Of a stretch of 64,000 nucleotides of DNA, positions 39,001-53,996 are shown piece after piece. The notes beneath the pieces were generated by a model. It was not told the origin of the DNA. It ran no database searches and saw only the letters and a program-made list of their open reading frames with translations. The position numbers and the translations under genes are program-made. Origin of the DNA: Seriola aureovittata (taxonomy: Eukaryota; Chordata; Actinopteri; Carangiformes; Carangidae). The DNA lies in contig NC_079382.1 of NCBI RefSeq assembly GCF_021018895.1, forward strand, positions 22,593,501 through 22,657,500, read 5' to 3'. How positions within the stretch are numbered: the first letter of the stretch is position 1; each line of letters opens with the position of its first letter.

Positions 39001-42000
39001 CTGTGATAGACTGGCCATCTTTACCCAGCCCTCATCCAATGTGAGGGATCGGCTCCAGCCTCCATTTGTCAGTGATGAGTCTCTTGTTTTAGAGATTCGT
39101 TCTGACGTTTTTTCATCGTTTCAGTGCAAAAGTGTAATTTTGGAAGTTTATTGTTAAACTGTAAAATGTCCTGCTGTCATTTCATATCTTTTTCACAAGT
39201 GTTTATAAATATAAATATATAAATATATATGTATCTATCTATCTACCAGCCGGTATATCATTATCAGAATTTTTTTACTCTCTAATATCGGTATCAGCAT
39301 CGGCCCCAAAAGTGAAATATTGGTCAGGCTCTAATTTTTATTAGTTATTTTTATTATTATATAATAGTCTCTCAGTTGTGGTGACGATTAATCGTTTACT
39401 CCATTAAATATCTAAATAATGACAAGATAATGGCCACTGGAAGTGACTAGAGCCAAGTGTGTGATCACATTTAATATGTATATTTATTAATTAGTTATCT
39501 AATTATTCAACACTAGCCTTAAGTTTATCCAAACAAATCCACAGGGCCCCACCCAGAGAGAACAGCACTCCTCTCTCTGTTATGTTCACCAATCATAGGA
39601 AAGTATTTTCATATAATAATATTTCCCACTGCAGCTTTAAGTTTGTTTGTTTGTTTGTTTGTTTGTTTTCAGGATTCCCAATAAGGTCCTGAAACCAGGT
39701 GACTGGGAGAAGGGGAACCGGGAATCGTGGAGACCCCAGCTGGGCTTCAACCCCAACAGGCAGCGGGCTCACCTGGACCAGTCCGGCTTCAGGGCTCTGG
39801 GGTAAGGTTATCTATTACTGTTCATTTAACAGCCATAAAGACGATGGAAAAATCATACCTGTGCATCAGACGAATGAGAAGTGAGACTTTTTCTCACAGA
39901 ATGAAACATACAACGTATTTCTAACCAGTGGAAAAGTCAGGAGTGTCAAGTGTTGCCGCTGAAGCTGTAGTTGAGTTAATGTAAAAACACAATAGGTTTG
40001 CTCAAAGGGAAAATCTATAACATCAGGATACAGACTGATAAGTAGATAGTTTCAGTTTATATTCAAGTTAACACCTAAAGCTCCATATTTTTTTCTTTTT
40101 CTATGTTTTTATTTGAAGTGTTGATCCATCAGAAGATACATTTGTGGTTTTAAGAACCCAAAACCATCTCAGTGTAGTTTTACATCTCCTCTCTCAGGCT
40201 TCTCTCTGCAGCTCTAGTAACAACAGGTCAGTGAGCCAATCAGAAGAGAGGAGGCTCTGATCCTCTCTTCTGATTGGCTGACTGTTTTCTGAGTGATCCA
40301 ATAAAAATATAGCAGATTTCAGGTAAAAACACTCAGAGAAACCAAATCCTGCAAGGTTTGGATGGTGGGTCCAGGTGGGCGGGGCTTGGTGACTGCTTTG
40401 TTGTGACATCACAAAGTTCCAGAAGTCCTGACGGCTGGTTTTAAGGCTCAGTTTCTGAATACAGGCTGTGTGCATTTCTCTGTGGACTGAGGCTTTGATA
40501 CTTTCACAGTATTAATATAGAAGCTAGAGCTGATCTATAATCACACTACACATGGACACAGACCTTTACACTGGAGGAGCTTTAAATCTGCATTATCTAT
40601 AATATTTTAATGTCTGGAAGGAAACAAAGAAAAAGTCTCCACAAAAATCAGACGTTAAATTAATTCCACATTTGAAGCTCATCACATTGTCATCCTCATG
40701 CAATGTTACATTTCGAAAGTCACAGTAGTTTGTAACATCCTTTGCTCTTACAACAGGCCGTTAGTCCTTGTTACATGTGTTATTAAACACACACACCTGC
40801 CTGTGAAATGTCTTGCTGTGTGATGATATAATGTTATAGTGAGCAGTGTTAAACAATGACTGCTGATTCTGCAGTGACTCAGTGTTCAGATCTGGGAGAC
40901 GAGTACAGTATTTTCAAATGGAAAATGTGTTTAAATGTTTGTACCCCCCCCCCCCCCCCCCCCCCCAACGGTCCCCATTAACCAGCCATCCTTGATTATG
41001 ATCTAAGCTCTCTCCTCCACACATTGATATTATCATTAAGGAAATGTGAATAATTGAACATCTGGCTCGGTCCGACTGTGGCGTGTTTAGGAATTAATTA
41101 TGCAGGGATTGAAGAAACACCATGTATTCCCTCTTTTTTTTTTCTCTTCCTGCTAAACTAAGTCAATTCAGTAATTCAGGCAGTTATGTGCGTTGATGGG
41201 GCCAAACAGGCAGGTGCTCCGAGGCTGGTGAGCAGAAAAACCAGGAGAAAATTGCTAAGAGGATTTTTTTTTTTTTCTCTGTTGCTTTGATTTTGAAATC
41301 AGATGTCATGTAGTTTGAGGGCAAATAATGGAGCCGATTGCAGAGATCAGCATCCAGCCGGACGAGTCTGATTACAGCTGCAGAAAAAACGTTTAAACTT
41401 CATTATCTGACCATCTTGTGTTGTGTAAATCCTTTAGTTTTTAACCATTTTAATGTGGTTTATGAGGCAGAGCAAATGTGTAAGAACTGCTGATCTGATC
41501 CCTGTGGAGTCTTAAATGTCTTAAAGGCCTTGAATATTTGTTTTCATATCTTAAGGATTTATTTGTAACATGTAGGAGTCATGCAAGCAATGTTAACGTT
41601 AGTAAAAAAAAAAAAAAAAAAACATCCTTACTTATTTCTTAAGACTTAATTATTCAAAAACTCAGATTTGATTGACAGTTAATGGCAACATCAGAATCAG
41701 GTTTATTGCCAAGTAGGTTTTTCCATACGAGACAACAGTAAACACAGGAAGAGGAAAGAATATAAAGAAAGATAAAGCAAAGCGAGTACTGCATGTCAGA
41801 TAGATTAAATATAAATAGAACATTTACCAATAAATTATTTATAATCAAAATGTTATAATATATAAATAATATTATAAAAAATATAAATATAAGACAAATA
41901 TGGACATTGTGCAATAAACAACTGACATCACATTTTAATTCAAACACTAAATCTTGAATCTTTGGAGCACAGACGCCTTTTCTGACTGTTGGCTCCTCCC

Positions 42001-45000
42001 CCTTCAAACCAGTGACGAAGCCTCAGACACAGACGTTGTTTTCTAACATGAAACAATTAAAACTTCTCATTGGGCAGAGAAGTGTGTGTCCATGTTGGAG
42101 CTCGCTGCAAAACATTAAAATCTGATAAAGAGAACGTGTTTTTAGATTATTTTTGAAATGGACACGTCGTCCATTTTGTACATATCTGACCTTTTAAAAT
42201 GATAAAAACAAATTATGACTTAATTCAATTCTACGGACTATATTTGGCATCTGATGCACCTGCAAATTCACAGATGTGTTCCTCACACAGACCTCTGTGG
42301 GTTGTATTTGAAGTCTCACCTGTAGCTGAAAAAACACGTCCAAACTGAAGCAGCTCCTGGGCCTGTTTCTGGACTAATGGTTGAATTAACTCAGACTCAG
42401 AGGCTTTTTGTGACTACCTGGAATTTCTATGGAGATAAGCAAAGATGGTGAAACTGTGGTAATGTTTTGTTGATTTGAATTGGGTTTCACAGCCTGTTCT
42501 TCTTCTTCTACAGTCACAGTGTGAACAGGAACCAGCACAGTGGAGGACAGTACAGCAACACTCCACCACCAAGCAACTACCAGCAAGGAAACTACCGTCC
42601 TCCACACAGCGGCGGCCACCAGCCCTTCCAACGTAAGAAACACACACATTAAGAGGAGCCAGTTCGAATACGTCAGACAGTGAAGTACAAGTTTAATGGG
42701 ATGCTTTGTTTGTAGCACAGATAATGATACTGGATTTGGCCCTGTATATATTTTTAGACCATGATGTAAATGAGCCATGATTGTGACTGATGAAGTGATG
42801 AAGACTGAATCTTCTCACAGTCACAATCCAGCGTTAGATGTGATATGAATCAGTCGAGGTTGGACGACACAGTTTACTGACGTTTACAGAGGATTTCTGC
42901 ACGAGAAAGAAAATAATGTGGATGTGACGATAAATGATTGTTCAGTCACATACAACAGTTAAATAAGTTCAGAAAACTGAGTTAATTAACTGCACTGCAG
43001 CAATTAAGATCCAAATAATTATTCACACATCACAGTTAAAAGAATAATTACAGCTACAGTGGTTTAAAGAATTAAAGCATTTTCAATACTGTCAAAGGAG
43101 TGCCTCAGGAACGTGTCATAGAAACACTTCTACTTCCTGTCTATTCCAATCTGCATTCTCATTGGTGCAAATAACAAAACAACCGCTTGGCGAAATATCA
43201 ATCAATCAATCCAACTTTATTTGTATAGCACTTTTCATACAGGTTCACAGACGAAAAAGAAAAGGACTAATCAAATAAGAAAGCTGACAATGAGATACAA
43301 TAAGATAGATTTAAAAAGCTACAATAACATCAGCAAACAGAAAATTAATAATAAAATAACAGATTAATAAATGATAATGAATAATTACATTAGAATAAGA
43401 TGCTCATCAGTTCAGCAGAGTTTGATCAAACATGAAGTGAAAGTTTTGTAATAAAATAAGTGAATTGATCCTTCAGGCTCCCAATCAGCAATCATCACTG
43501 TTTGTTTCTTTTATCGCATACAACAGAAAATATGTTGAAATGACATTTTGTGGAACCAGATGAATCATATTTACAACTGTTCATCTATTTATCTGTAATA
43601 TTTATATCATACGGTTAGACTTTATTCCCTGATGATTCCTGAAGGAGGCACATGGACGTAGAAACACAAAAGAAAACATAAAGGGATTCTTGTTGCTCAA
43701 TATTAAACTAATTGAATATTATAGAAGAAACTTTTATGTAAATAAATAGAGAAATATAGCAGATATTCAATTCTTAATTGATAACAGCCATTTTTATTTT
43801 ATTACTTTAACAAGCAAGCAAGATGGCTGAACTCTGTTAGATTCATACTTCTTCAAATTAAATTAAACTGTTTGGATTAATCCTGTAATCTCTTCAAACT
43901 GATGTGTTTCAAAGTTCGGACAAACTTTTATAAGTCATAATAATCATGCTTAGAGACGTCCAGAGCCGATGCTAATGACCGCTATCAGCTGAATAAAAGC
44001 CAATCCTTTCTTTCCTGTACTTTATACAGAACGAGTATTTTGCTTGTATATGGAAGAGAGTTAGTTTGGGAATGACGGATTTCTACATACGCTTCCCGAG
44101 GTTTCTGATGTGTAAATTGACAAAATAATGTTGCACGGATTCGCTAAACTCTGACTCTCTGCAAAGCTCAGTAAACAAAATTTTCAGTTAGCAGCTTCTC
44201 GATTTTAGCCAGTGCTGCAGGTCGTATCAGCTGTTGCTAATTAACGTTAATTCCTTGAGTAACTTGGTAACGGAACATTAAACTTGTTTGTCGTCGAGTT
44301 AAAGTGCTCTCTGCAGCCGGTGTCTGAACTCAGCCAGAGATGTTTTGTGAGGGAAGAAGCTCTTCTCTCAAATAAAAACCAACTGCGAGTGAACTTGTAG
44401 TTTCCATAACTCCCAACAGAGTGATACGTCGCCTCTCTGGGTGTCACGTCACGTCAGTTTCAGACTTTTCTGGATCAAGGAGCTCTTGAAATGAAGATTG
44501 TATCCTTCAGATGTTATTTGAAAGTGTCAGATACATATTTAATCCACATTTAGGTTAATGTGAATTTTAGATCAGACTCTGAATTGGTGGAGACCCAATA
44601 TTAAAGGACTTGGATCAGGGACATAAGCTCCTCCTCAGAACCTCCTTAGTCATGTTCGATCTTTAAGCCTGCCGCAGATTAAATGCAGTTTTCTGCCTCT
44701 GAAAACTAATAATAAACCCGACATCAGCTCCAATGAACTTCTCTTCTAATTTGCGAGCACTGCAGCGCCCCGTTGTGTCCGTCTGTTTATCCTGAACAGC
44801 ATCATCTAAACTCCAGAAATGTAAACACACAGCGATTATCATCAATTAATGTGCCACTTATTTTCTCAAATAATTGATTAATTGCTCTTTGAACAAAATA
44901 ATTTAAAATATTGTATCTCACTGGTAAATGAGATAAGCAGGAAATCTTCCCAGGGGCAGAGGAGGCGCTGGAGAACGTCCCTCTTTAGACACAAATAACT

Positions 45001-48000
45001 ATGTTATATGATTAAAAAGTTCCTTTTTAACACGATGGTCGAACGTCGCATATGGAGGCAGAATCTCTCTCCCAGCTCCTAATCACAGTCTGTGCTTGGC
45101 CCTGGCCTCAGCCCCCTGCTCCTCTGCCAGCTCTTCTCCAGTTTGACTTTGATGTGCCAATTTGCAAGTAGATGAATAATCTCTCCTGCCCACTGATAGC
45201 GTGCGGGGGAGTTGTGGCTATTGTGGTGGCACTTGATGCAAATGGGGGTTTTTGGCTCCTCCAGATTGCGGCAGCACCTCCCCTGGCCTCTGCCGCTCGT
45301 TCTTAATGTTAAACTTGCCAATTAGCAGTCCAGGACATTCTTTTTTTAATCTCACTCGCTCCATTTTTTTCTTTTCCACCGTTCATGGGGAAATTGTTAT
45401 TTTAATAATTGGGAATCATGGCAAATCTTCAGCCTGGCTCAGCTGTGATCCTCGGCCTGTTTCTAGTGACAGAGGATGATTTTTATTTTATCAGCTGAAG
45501 TACCTGGAACAGAAATGTGTCAGTGGTGAAGGTAGCATTTACGTTATATTTGATTTCTGCTGATTTTTGACCGTTTAAAGTTTTAAACCTTTGACTTCTC
45601 CTTGAGCAACAACAGTCCGGTTGTTTAAAATAAGATTTATAATCTGAACTTCTGAAATGATTCAATCTTATTTCTTTCTTTTTTTGGCTGAACCGGCCAC
45701 AGGCCAGCGCTGCGTGCACAAATGTCCCTGACTGATTGACTGACTGAGTGATGAAGTTACACCATTGGTGCACAAACAGTTTCTATCACTTCATCAGTTT
45801 ATTTACTACATTTCCTTAAATTGACTTAATTAACTTGGTGCAGGCCTTTATTTCTACCTCCCTCTGTTTGATATGTAGAATTGGTCATACTCATATTTTA
45901 GTATGATGCTTCGTTTGGATCTGCTGCCGTTTGCCCTGTTACTTCATAACACATCAATACCAACCTTTGCGGTTCCTGTAACCATTTCAAATTTAAAGCC
46001 CACCCACATTTCAGTGATTTCAGAAGCGCTTCATTTCTTAACAGGGCTTTTATTGTTGTGCTGAAGTGCTGGAGTCAGTGTTTTGTCTCATTTCCGGTGG
46101 CTAGTATTTCTGATTCCGTTTCCCCATTGGGATTTCTCTCGGTCCTCCCGATGGCCAGCTCGACAATGGAACAGGCTAACATGAATAAAATCAGAAATAA
46201 ACTTGGGCCCCGTCCACACTGCTACGTTTTCCTTTTAAAGTGCATCATTTGTCGTAGTCCGGACGAACGAAAACAGAGACCTTTGGAAACGATGACGTGG
46301 ACTACCACAGTCGCTCCCTCACTGGGTCTCACCTGCCTCGATTACAAATGATGAAAGCTACATGATAATGAATTACAGTGTCACTGACCTTGTTGTCTTT
46401 TCTAGCAGCTGTTGTTCTGTCAAATTCTGTATTTTAACTCTACAGCTGTCTTTGCTGATCTTTGTTCATAGTTGTGCAGAGTAGACAATCTGCTTCCTGT
46501 TTACACCGCACATGCTCAGTGTGTGAATGCTCAGGTGTGTGTGTGTGTTTTCAGGTGTGTTGGTCTGGATGGAGATAGTTTTCGTTGATGTGGCTGTAGC
46601 CTTTCACCGTCGGCGCTCCTGTGACAATAGCCTATGTGTTTTTATGTTGACAGCTCGTTGTGCTGCAGCATTTTGAGATTATTTTCTATTAAATATTGAA
46701 GTTTATAAATAATTGTTTTGGCACGTCTGGCAGAGTTTAATTGCAGTTTGTTAAATTAGCATTTAACCTTTTGTTTTTTGTGTGTGATCACGGGAGAGGA
46801 CAAGGTGACACATGGTCGGACTGGGAAAGAAATTCTGCCCTGGACTTGTGATTGATATGATTTTTTTTTTTTCTTTTCACAAATCACACCCTTCACACAC
46901 ATGTACACGTCCCAGCCATATTTAAGGTTTGTACCTGGTCTTGTTAAAAGCACAAGTGCCTGAGGGAGTTTTCTGATTCCAGCAGGAGTCTGTTTGATTG
47001 ATGGTAAAAACTGGACTTAATGTGGACCAGCTATAATATTGGCGACTCCAGGAATGTGATTAGCCAGACAAGTAGGCCTTATTCTGCAGCAGGAGGCCAG
47101 AGGCTTGCTTTTGTCCAGATAACACTTTCTCAGGGCCAATCCTCTGCTCGGCCAGTAATCACTGCAGGCTTTGCTGCACTGGGCTTTTGTGATTTTTTTT
47201 TTGTGGGGGGTGGTGGAGGTGGGGGGGTAGTGGTTGCTGATTAGCGTTGTGGGAGACCGGGGCCAGTAATGAGCCTGTCGAGTGGCTCCGCTGGACACAG
47301 TGGCCCCCTCTGATAAAAGCATCCGGGAGGATCCCATTTGATCGGGTGTGTGATGCACTCTGAAGAGGGTTGAAACCAAAGTTAACTTCCCCCTTTGACG
47401 GCGCAGCTACCTCCTGCGGTGATGTGTCAACACGCTGCCTCTGAAACACGCTGCAGGGCTTTGTGTGCCGCGGCCGGACCAGCTGGTGTTTAATAACCAG
47501 CCGGGGAGTCTCTGCTGGTGGCCATTATTGTCTTTACACACGGTGACACCAAATTTTAGCTGGGGCAGCAAAGTAACGGTTTGATGCAGCGGCCACAGTG
47601 GCTGATAAGCCTCCCAACGCCCCGGCCACTTCAGAGGAACAACTGCACATAATGGCTGCTCACGCTGGCTGCTCGGACAAATTCTACATGTGGTCGTGTT
47701 GACAGCAATGTTTTTATTCTGTTCATTCTCACAAGACTTTTCTCTGCTGTCGAGAAAAGTCTTTAAATGTTATAAATCATTATTTACTTTGGTACCTGAA
47801 TACTTTTCTACCAAACCAAACAAAATGTATCCACAGCATCAGATTCTCTGTCACAGTCTTACTTGTTTTGATCTAGTTAATTAAATTAGCTACGTTTGTT
47901 TATGTAATTAAACATTTATCTCCGTTTTAGAAAAAGAAACGTTAATTTCTTCAAGAAATTATTGAAAAAAGTATTTTACCCATTCCTAAAGATTCTTCAT

Positions 48001-51000
48001 GATATGATGACATCAGAAAAATATTCTCATTCAGATTTTAGCCACGTCTCCCTCAACTATCTGGTTAAGAGGCTTTAATCTTTTCTAAAATTGATTATTG
48101 GTCGGTGAAACATGAAGCAGATGAAGTTTTGTGAATCTGTTTGTCGTCTTTGTCCAGCAGACAGAAGAGTTACTGTCCTGCGTCTGTCATCAGCCCTGAG
48201 CCGACTGGACGGGAGCTGAGTCAAATAGTCGCTGAACTAATTGAAAAGAGGTGGAGAGAGACGTTTAGTTGTTTAGCGCGGTTGTAATCCCTGCATTAAT
48301 ACAGTGGACACAGCGTGTTTTAAGGATTTAAAGCGTAATCCTTTGTTGGCTTTTGTCTGGCGCAGACTGGAGGTCTATACACTTTCAGATCATTGTTAAT
48401 TAAGGAGATTGACAGGTGTCCACTTGTAATTCTCTCTTTTGAGTCATCGCCGGCGATGAGGAAAAGAAGACCAGAATGTTGTGGAGTTATAATTGGAGCC
48501 CAACTGGGTGGTCCACTTAAAGTTTGTTGGTGGAGGAGATAATCAAACATGAAAACTGAATGACAAAAACAAAATGATAATGTGCCGACAGCGGTCTGCC
48601 TGCTGGCTGCTAATTGTGTGTTTTTAGTAGTTTGTGCAGCGGAATATTTCCTGCTCGACTTCCCTTTATTATCAACTCATAAACAGATTATTTCAGTTTC
48701 TTCATCATATTTCACTGATTTTCATGATTTACAAAATGCTTCCAAAAAACTGTCCTCCACTAACTTCCAGGTTTTAGACTCGTGTGATGTCCCTGGTGTT
48801 GGACCTTTAATGAATATAGTGTCTATGATCAGTTGGTCCAACATGACTGCGGATCCTTGTTTGTTTTCAGTGGGACATTATTTTAGTCCAGAGTTTTTGG
48901 TTTGAGTGAGTTCAGTCAGTTTTCCACATGGAAACACGTAACATAAAGAAGGTTCAGTTGTGGTCTAGACCTTAATGCTAATGGTCCTTGGAACATTATC
49001 ACCTACATTATGTTTTAAATTTTAATCCAGAAATGTTGTGTAACTGTTAGTTTGTGGGATTAAAACCTTCAATATGGTCAGACTTGCTGCGCTAACATGC
49101 TAATGTTTAGCAGGTTTAATGTTTATCATGTTCATCATGCTAGTTGAGTGTGTTAGCATGCTAACATGCTAATGTTTAGCACTAAACTCAGTGGAGTGCA
49201 GCAGAGACTGATGAGTGTCATTAGTTTATCAGGAATTTGATCATAAAGTACTGGAGTGAATTTTAAATTCTGACCTGATGATGGCTGCGGATTCAGAGAT
49301 GTCAGTCCCGTGTCATGTGACCTTCATGCTTCATCCAAGTGTCCACATTTAGTCATCAATAATACCAACGTGCAACATGTTTGTGAATGATGTCAGAGAG
49401 CTGAGGGAGTCTCAATGACTCAAGTGGTTTTTAATGGAAGTATTTGATTCATGAAGGATTTCTTTACCTAAAATACAGTAAGAACATTTTCATTATTTCC
49501 TCAAACACTGTTGCACACAAATGGACCAGGCCGATCTATCAGCTGATATTAGCTTACATCAGTATCTGTGGAAACGTCAGCCAATAAGAAACGAGAGATT
49601 AGAGTACAGAAATGCTACGCTAGGTTTGGTAAATTTATAAAAACATTATGTTCCTTCTTCAACCGTGAAACGTTAGTGTGAGCAATTTATTCACTCTGAG
49701 GAATAATAAACGCATCTGTCGACATTTAGAAGGTCGTTATTTTAATGTATTTTATTTGCTCATTTCCTCTTTTAGGCTCTTTATTTGTTAATTGTTTATA
49801 TCAATATATTGTTTTTTTATTTAGTGGTTAGGCAGGTGACCGACCTAGACTAATGGGTTATGTGCTGGTTGGTGTATTAGTTACTTTTATTGTGGCGGTT
49901 TGATTTTAATTCGTCGTCTGCTGTCGAACTGCTACATCTTAGTTATTGAGCGTTGGTGATCAAACTACTTTATCCTTCGGGGATTAAGGAAATTATGCAT
50001 CTATTTAAATCTATGGGCTCAATATCAACAAGCATTTATCTTGATAAATCAGAAATCAACATTTTTATTTATTTATTTTTTATAAACCACAGAACTCCAG
50101 TATCGACCATTTTGTACTTTTATGGTCCAAAACCCAAAGTTATTTAGACAAGAAGAAGAAGAAACACTGTAAATATTCGTTATATATTCTATAACTAGAG
50201 GGTTTTGTTTTTAAAAAAAATAAAAATAAAAATAATAATAGTTTTGTCAAAATAGTGATTGATTCATTTCTATCAATCGACTAATCGATTAGTCGACTCA
50301 TTCTTCGCAGCCCCAGATGTAAATATGTGAAATGTGTCATTCATTTCTGATCACGTGACCCGCTCTGACGAGGAACAGATATCAATAACCTCCCCAGCGC
50401 TGATATTTCACTATCGGCGTCTGTGAACGTGAATCGGTCGAATCCAAATTTTTACACCGACTCCTTCCCAGGTTTGTAAACATGAGCCTCCGGGTCCTTT
50501 TCATGGCACCCTTCACCCACCCTGAGCCGAGCCACTCAGCAGGCCTGCCCCTATAAACAAACAAGTCCGCAGCTCGCAGCTGGTCATCGCCTTGGCAACA
50601 GTGAATCTGGAAGAAGCCGTTCGCTCCTCTTTTTTTTTTTTTTTTTTTTAAGTGTGTCTTTGTGAAGGGCTTGCAGCAATGGAACCACGGTACTTGAGGC
50701 GTCCACAATGCTGCCTGCTGAATGCTTATTTCATTTTCTGAACAAAAAATGCAAATGTGGCGCTACCGCTCTCTCTCTCTCCCGCTCTCTCTCTCTCTCT
50801 CGCTCTCCCCCCCCCACCTCCACCTCCGCAGCCCAGTGCGAGCCCACGTTTGAAAGAACTTAATTTTATCATGACAACTGATTCGTTCTGTGTCCATGAC
50901 TAAAATGAAATAGTTGGTATTTTTCTTTCTTTTTTTTAATCTCGGAGGTTAAAGCCGACATGAACGGGGTTAATTAGTATCCTCGTTTAATGTCATATCC

Positions 51001-51759
51001 TCCTAGTTTTTGCTTCTAAACAGTCAAATTGGAAGATTTCCCTCCAGGTTTCACTGCAGTTTAACTCAGAAAAGTCTACTTAGATAATGTGTGAGTAATA
51101 TTTCTCTTCTTCTGAGCATTTAAACTGAATCTCATGTTAAAGTTTGATGTAAAAAGCCAGAGGAATAAGAGCTAACAGCCGCCTCCTCCTCGCTGCTGTT
51201 AACACCGTTAACATGCAGGTAAAATGTGTGTCTGCTCAGAGGAGCGCGCTCTCTGCTTCTTTAAAAACTTTAAACTCAGCAGAACCACTTCTGAACATGT
51301 CGTCTTTTGTTCTCTGCAGATTCCAGGCAGAACAGTTTGCTGGGAGCGCCCCCCTCCTTCCACCAGCCCCAGTATCCAAGGTGAGTCGGCTGGTTAGTCT
51401 GATTCTTCTGAACCTGTTTCCTGGTCGTCATTGGAAGGAAGCGTTCCTGGTTAACATGCCGACATTTGCGTCTGGGCTTCAGCTGCTCCTGTGCTGATGT
51501 TGGATTCAAACACAGATTTAAAAAAAGGGGATATTCAGTCTCTAAAACAGGATTCAGGTTTTGGTTCAACAGCTTTGGTTTAGTTTTGTGCCTTTTTTTC
51601 TTCTTCTTTTTCAATTTGCTTTTTGCAGGAAAACTCAGCGTCCTCTCCCTCAAACTTCCCTCTGTGTGTTTCCTTTTTACAATCACAGGTAGAATTAAAC
51701 GTGTCAAGGCCCTGGTCAGGTCCTCCTGTAGCTCATCTCTGTCTAAACCCACGCACGCG

Positions 51760-51800
<41 letters not shown>

Positions 51801-53950
51801 CCAGCCTTTTCATGCGAGCGCTCTGCCTCTCTGTCGAGGGGCTTTGCCGCCGCTGCCGCTGAATTAAGATTTTTCCCCGTCGCTCTAAAACAAATTTCTC
51901 TCGAGGAGGTTTGTGCAACTTAATGAGGCATCACTAATGCTGTTGGAGGCTGTTGGAGGCTGCGTCGTCTCCCTGCGCCACGGCCGCCCAGTCCGCACAG
52001 ACCGGCTATTGATTCTGGCTCCGGGCCTCTCCACAGCCCTAATCAGGTTCTCTGGTTCAACTTTTCAGGCCCATTGTGGCTCCGTGTCACCTCAGGTCAG
52101 TAGTTATTAGCGGCAACTGAAAACAGTTTCTTTAGCTACTGAGGACTGGACCAAATGAAATGCAGGAGGAACTTGGAGAGTGGGGATTATGGATTCCAGG
52201 GCTCAGTTAAGTCCAGCTCTGGCCTGAGTGTGACATGGTTCAGTAATGAGGGATGGGGCTGCTGCTCTCAGCTCCTCTGTCTTCATTGTTACTGAGGAGA
52301 GACTTTTAATATCACTGCTGGATTGACACATTGTCCGGTGGCCGTTTGGAGGGTCTCGGTGCGCCGGGTCCCACGGACGTAATGTGGCCGTCTCATCTCG
52401 GGGATGAGGGCGATCCCGGCCATATGTGAATAACGTCGGTTTCATACTCGGCGCTCTTTCATGTGCGTCGACGCTCAGTCATCTCGGAGGAGAGGCCGTT
52501 TTATCTCTTTGAGAGCTCGAGCCCTCGGCAAACGCAAGTCGATGGGGGTTTTAGGAGGTCACTTCACAGCAGCATTAAAGGATCAGGAAGTCCAGCGTTT
52601 TATCAGAGAGTTCGCAGCATGAATAAATCTAAACCGATAAAGTGCTGACATCAAACGTTTTTACTTTCTATTAATAAACAAAACTTCAGGATTTCTGCCG
52701 TCGCAAATAAATAATGAATTAATGTGAAATGAAGTAAAAGTTTCAGATTCTTGACATTTCCTAAATCAAACCTTCACCTTTTCATTTTAGGGCTGGTACT
52801 AACGATTTATTATTATTTATTATTAATTGTTCAGTCACTGAGACAGAAACGGATGAAAGTGTCTGAGAGTTTCCAAACACAGCGACGACCGAGAGGCCGA
52901 AAAGATACGAAGACTAGAGTTAACCGACAAACTATTATTATTTTGAGTCACTTTTTGAATGTTTTTTAATTGTAGCTGCTCAAATGTGAATGTTTTTTAG
53001 TTTCCATCGTTTTCTATGATCAATATCTTTGTGTTTCTCAAACAAATGAGATTTTTAAGACGTCACTGTGGTTCTGGAGAAATTCACACAATTTTCTGAC
53101 AAATCATTGACCAAACAACTAATGGATTAATCAACAGATTAATCGATAACAAAACTTAAAGTCTTATAAAGAATAGAAGAGCAGAAAATCCTCAAATTGG
53201 AGAAATCACAATCAGAGAATTATTTATCTCTAAAAATGTCTGAAACGATTAATAAATTATTAAAATAGTTTAGATCATTAGATTATTGTTGTCATTGATT
53301 CAGATGCAGTTCTTTCCTCCCTGCTTGTTGTCATTAGCTACAGAACTTTGGGAGGTTTTATAACATGGAGAAACATTAATAAAGTATATTGGAGCCACAA
53401 ATTGGATTTTAGAAATATTTAAACAATACTTGAAGCTGTAAATGAATCGGAGCTTCTCATCTCTGTGTTTAATAAAAATAAAGGACTGGTGGAGTGTTCG
53501 CCTAAAATCTACTGCTGCCCTCTGTCCTTTAATCTGCTTCGTTTATTTCTGTAAAAGCTTCAATTCATCAGAAATTAATAAAGAGGTGAAGGAGTGAACA
53601 GGCTGAAGCAGATTGTAGTGCGGCTCCTTCTTGTGAATTAACCTGTTTTTAACCCGTTTGAAGTATTTCTAACTCCGCTCTGTGATTACATGACAAATGT
53701 AAGATAATAAAAGTATTATTTTGTGCTTCCTATTCTGTGATGAATCCTTTAACTGCATTAACAGACTCATTTGTCATGTGGAGTGCTGGTACTTCTTCTT
53801 TCAAGGTCTTTACATCCACTTCAGACCAAAACACAACCCGGAGCTCCGAGAGTTGGAACCTTTAAAATCTGTGTGATAATTTAAGACCATGTTAAAGTGC
53901 TTCACAGAGCTTTGTCGGGAGATGACGCCTCTGATGTGTTTACGTCTCCA

Positions 53951-53996
<46 letters not shown>

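Larger units (their letters stand above)
42633..51319 (+). other. xrn2: xrn2 intron 28, 8.7 kb
   Basis: Holds a retroposon tail (43198-43270), teleost repeat debris (49070-49270), a 20-bp palindrome (50277-50296), a CT-rich tract (50766-50815), and GC-richer non-repetitive blocks at about 45050-45320, 47000-47680 and 48180-48300. No coding exon was recognised, though an in-phase exon could be missed. Confidence 0.55.
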
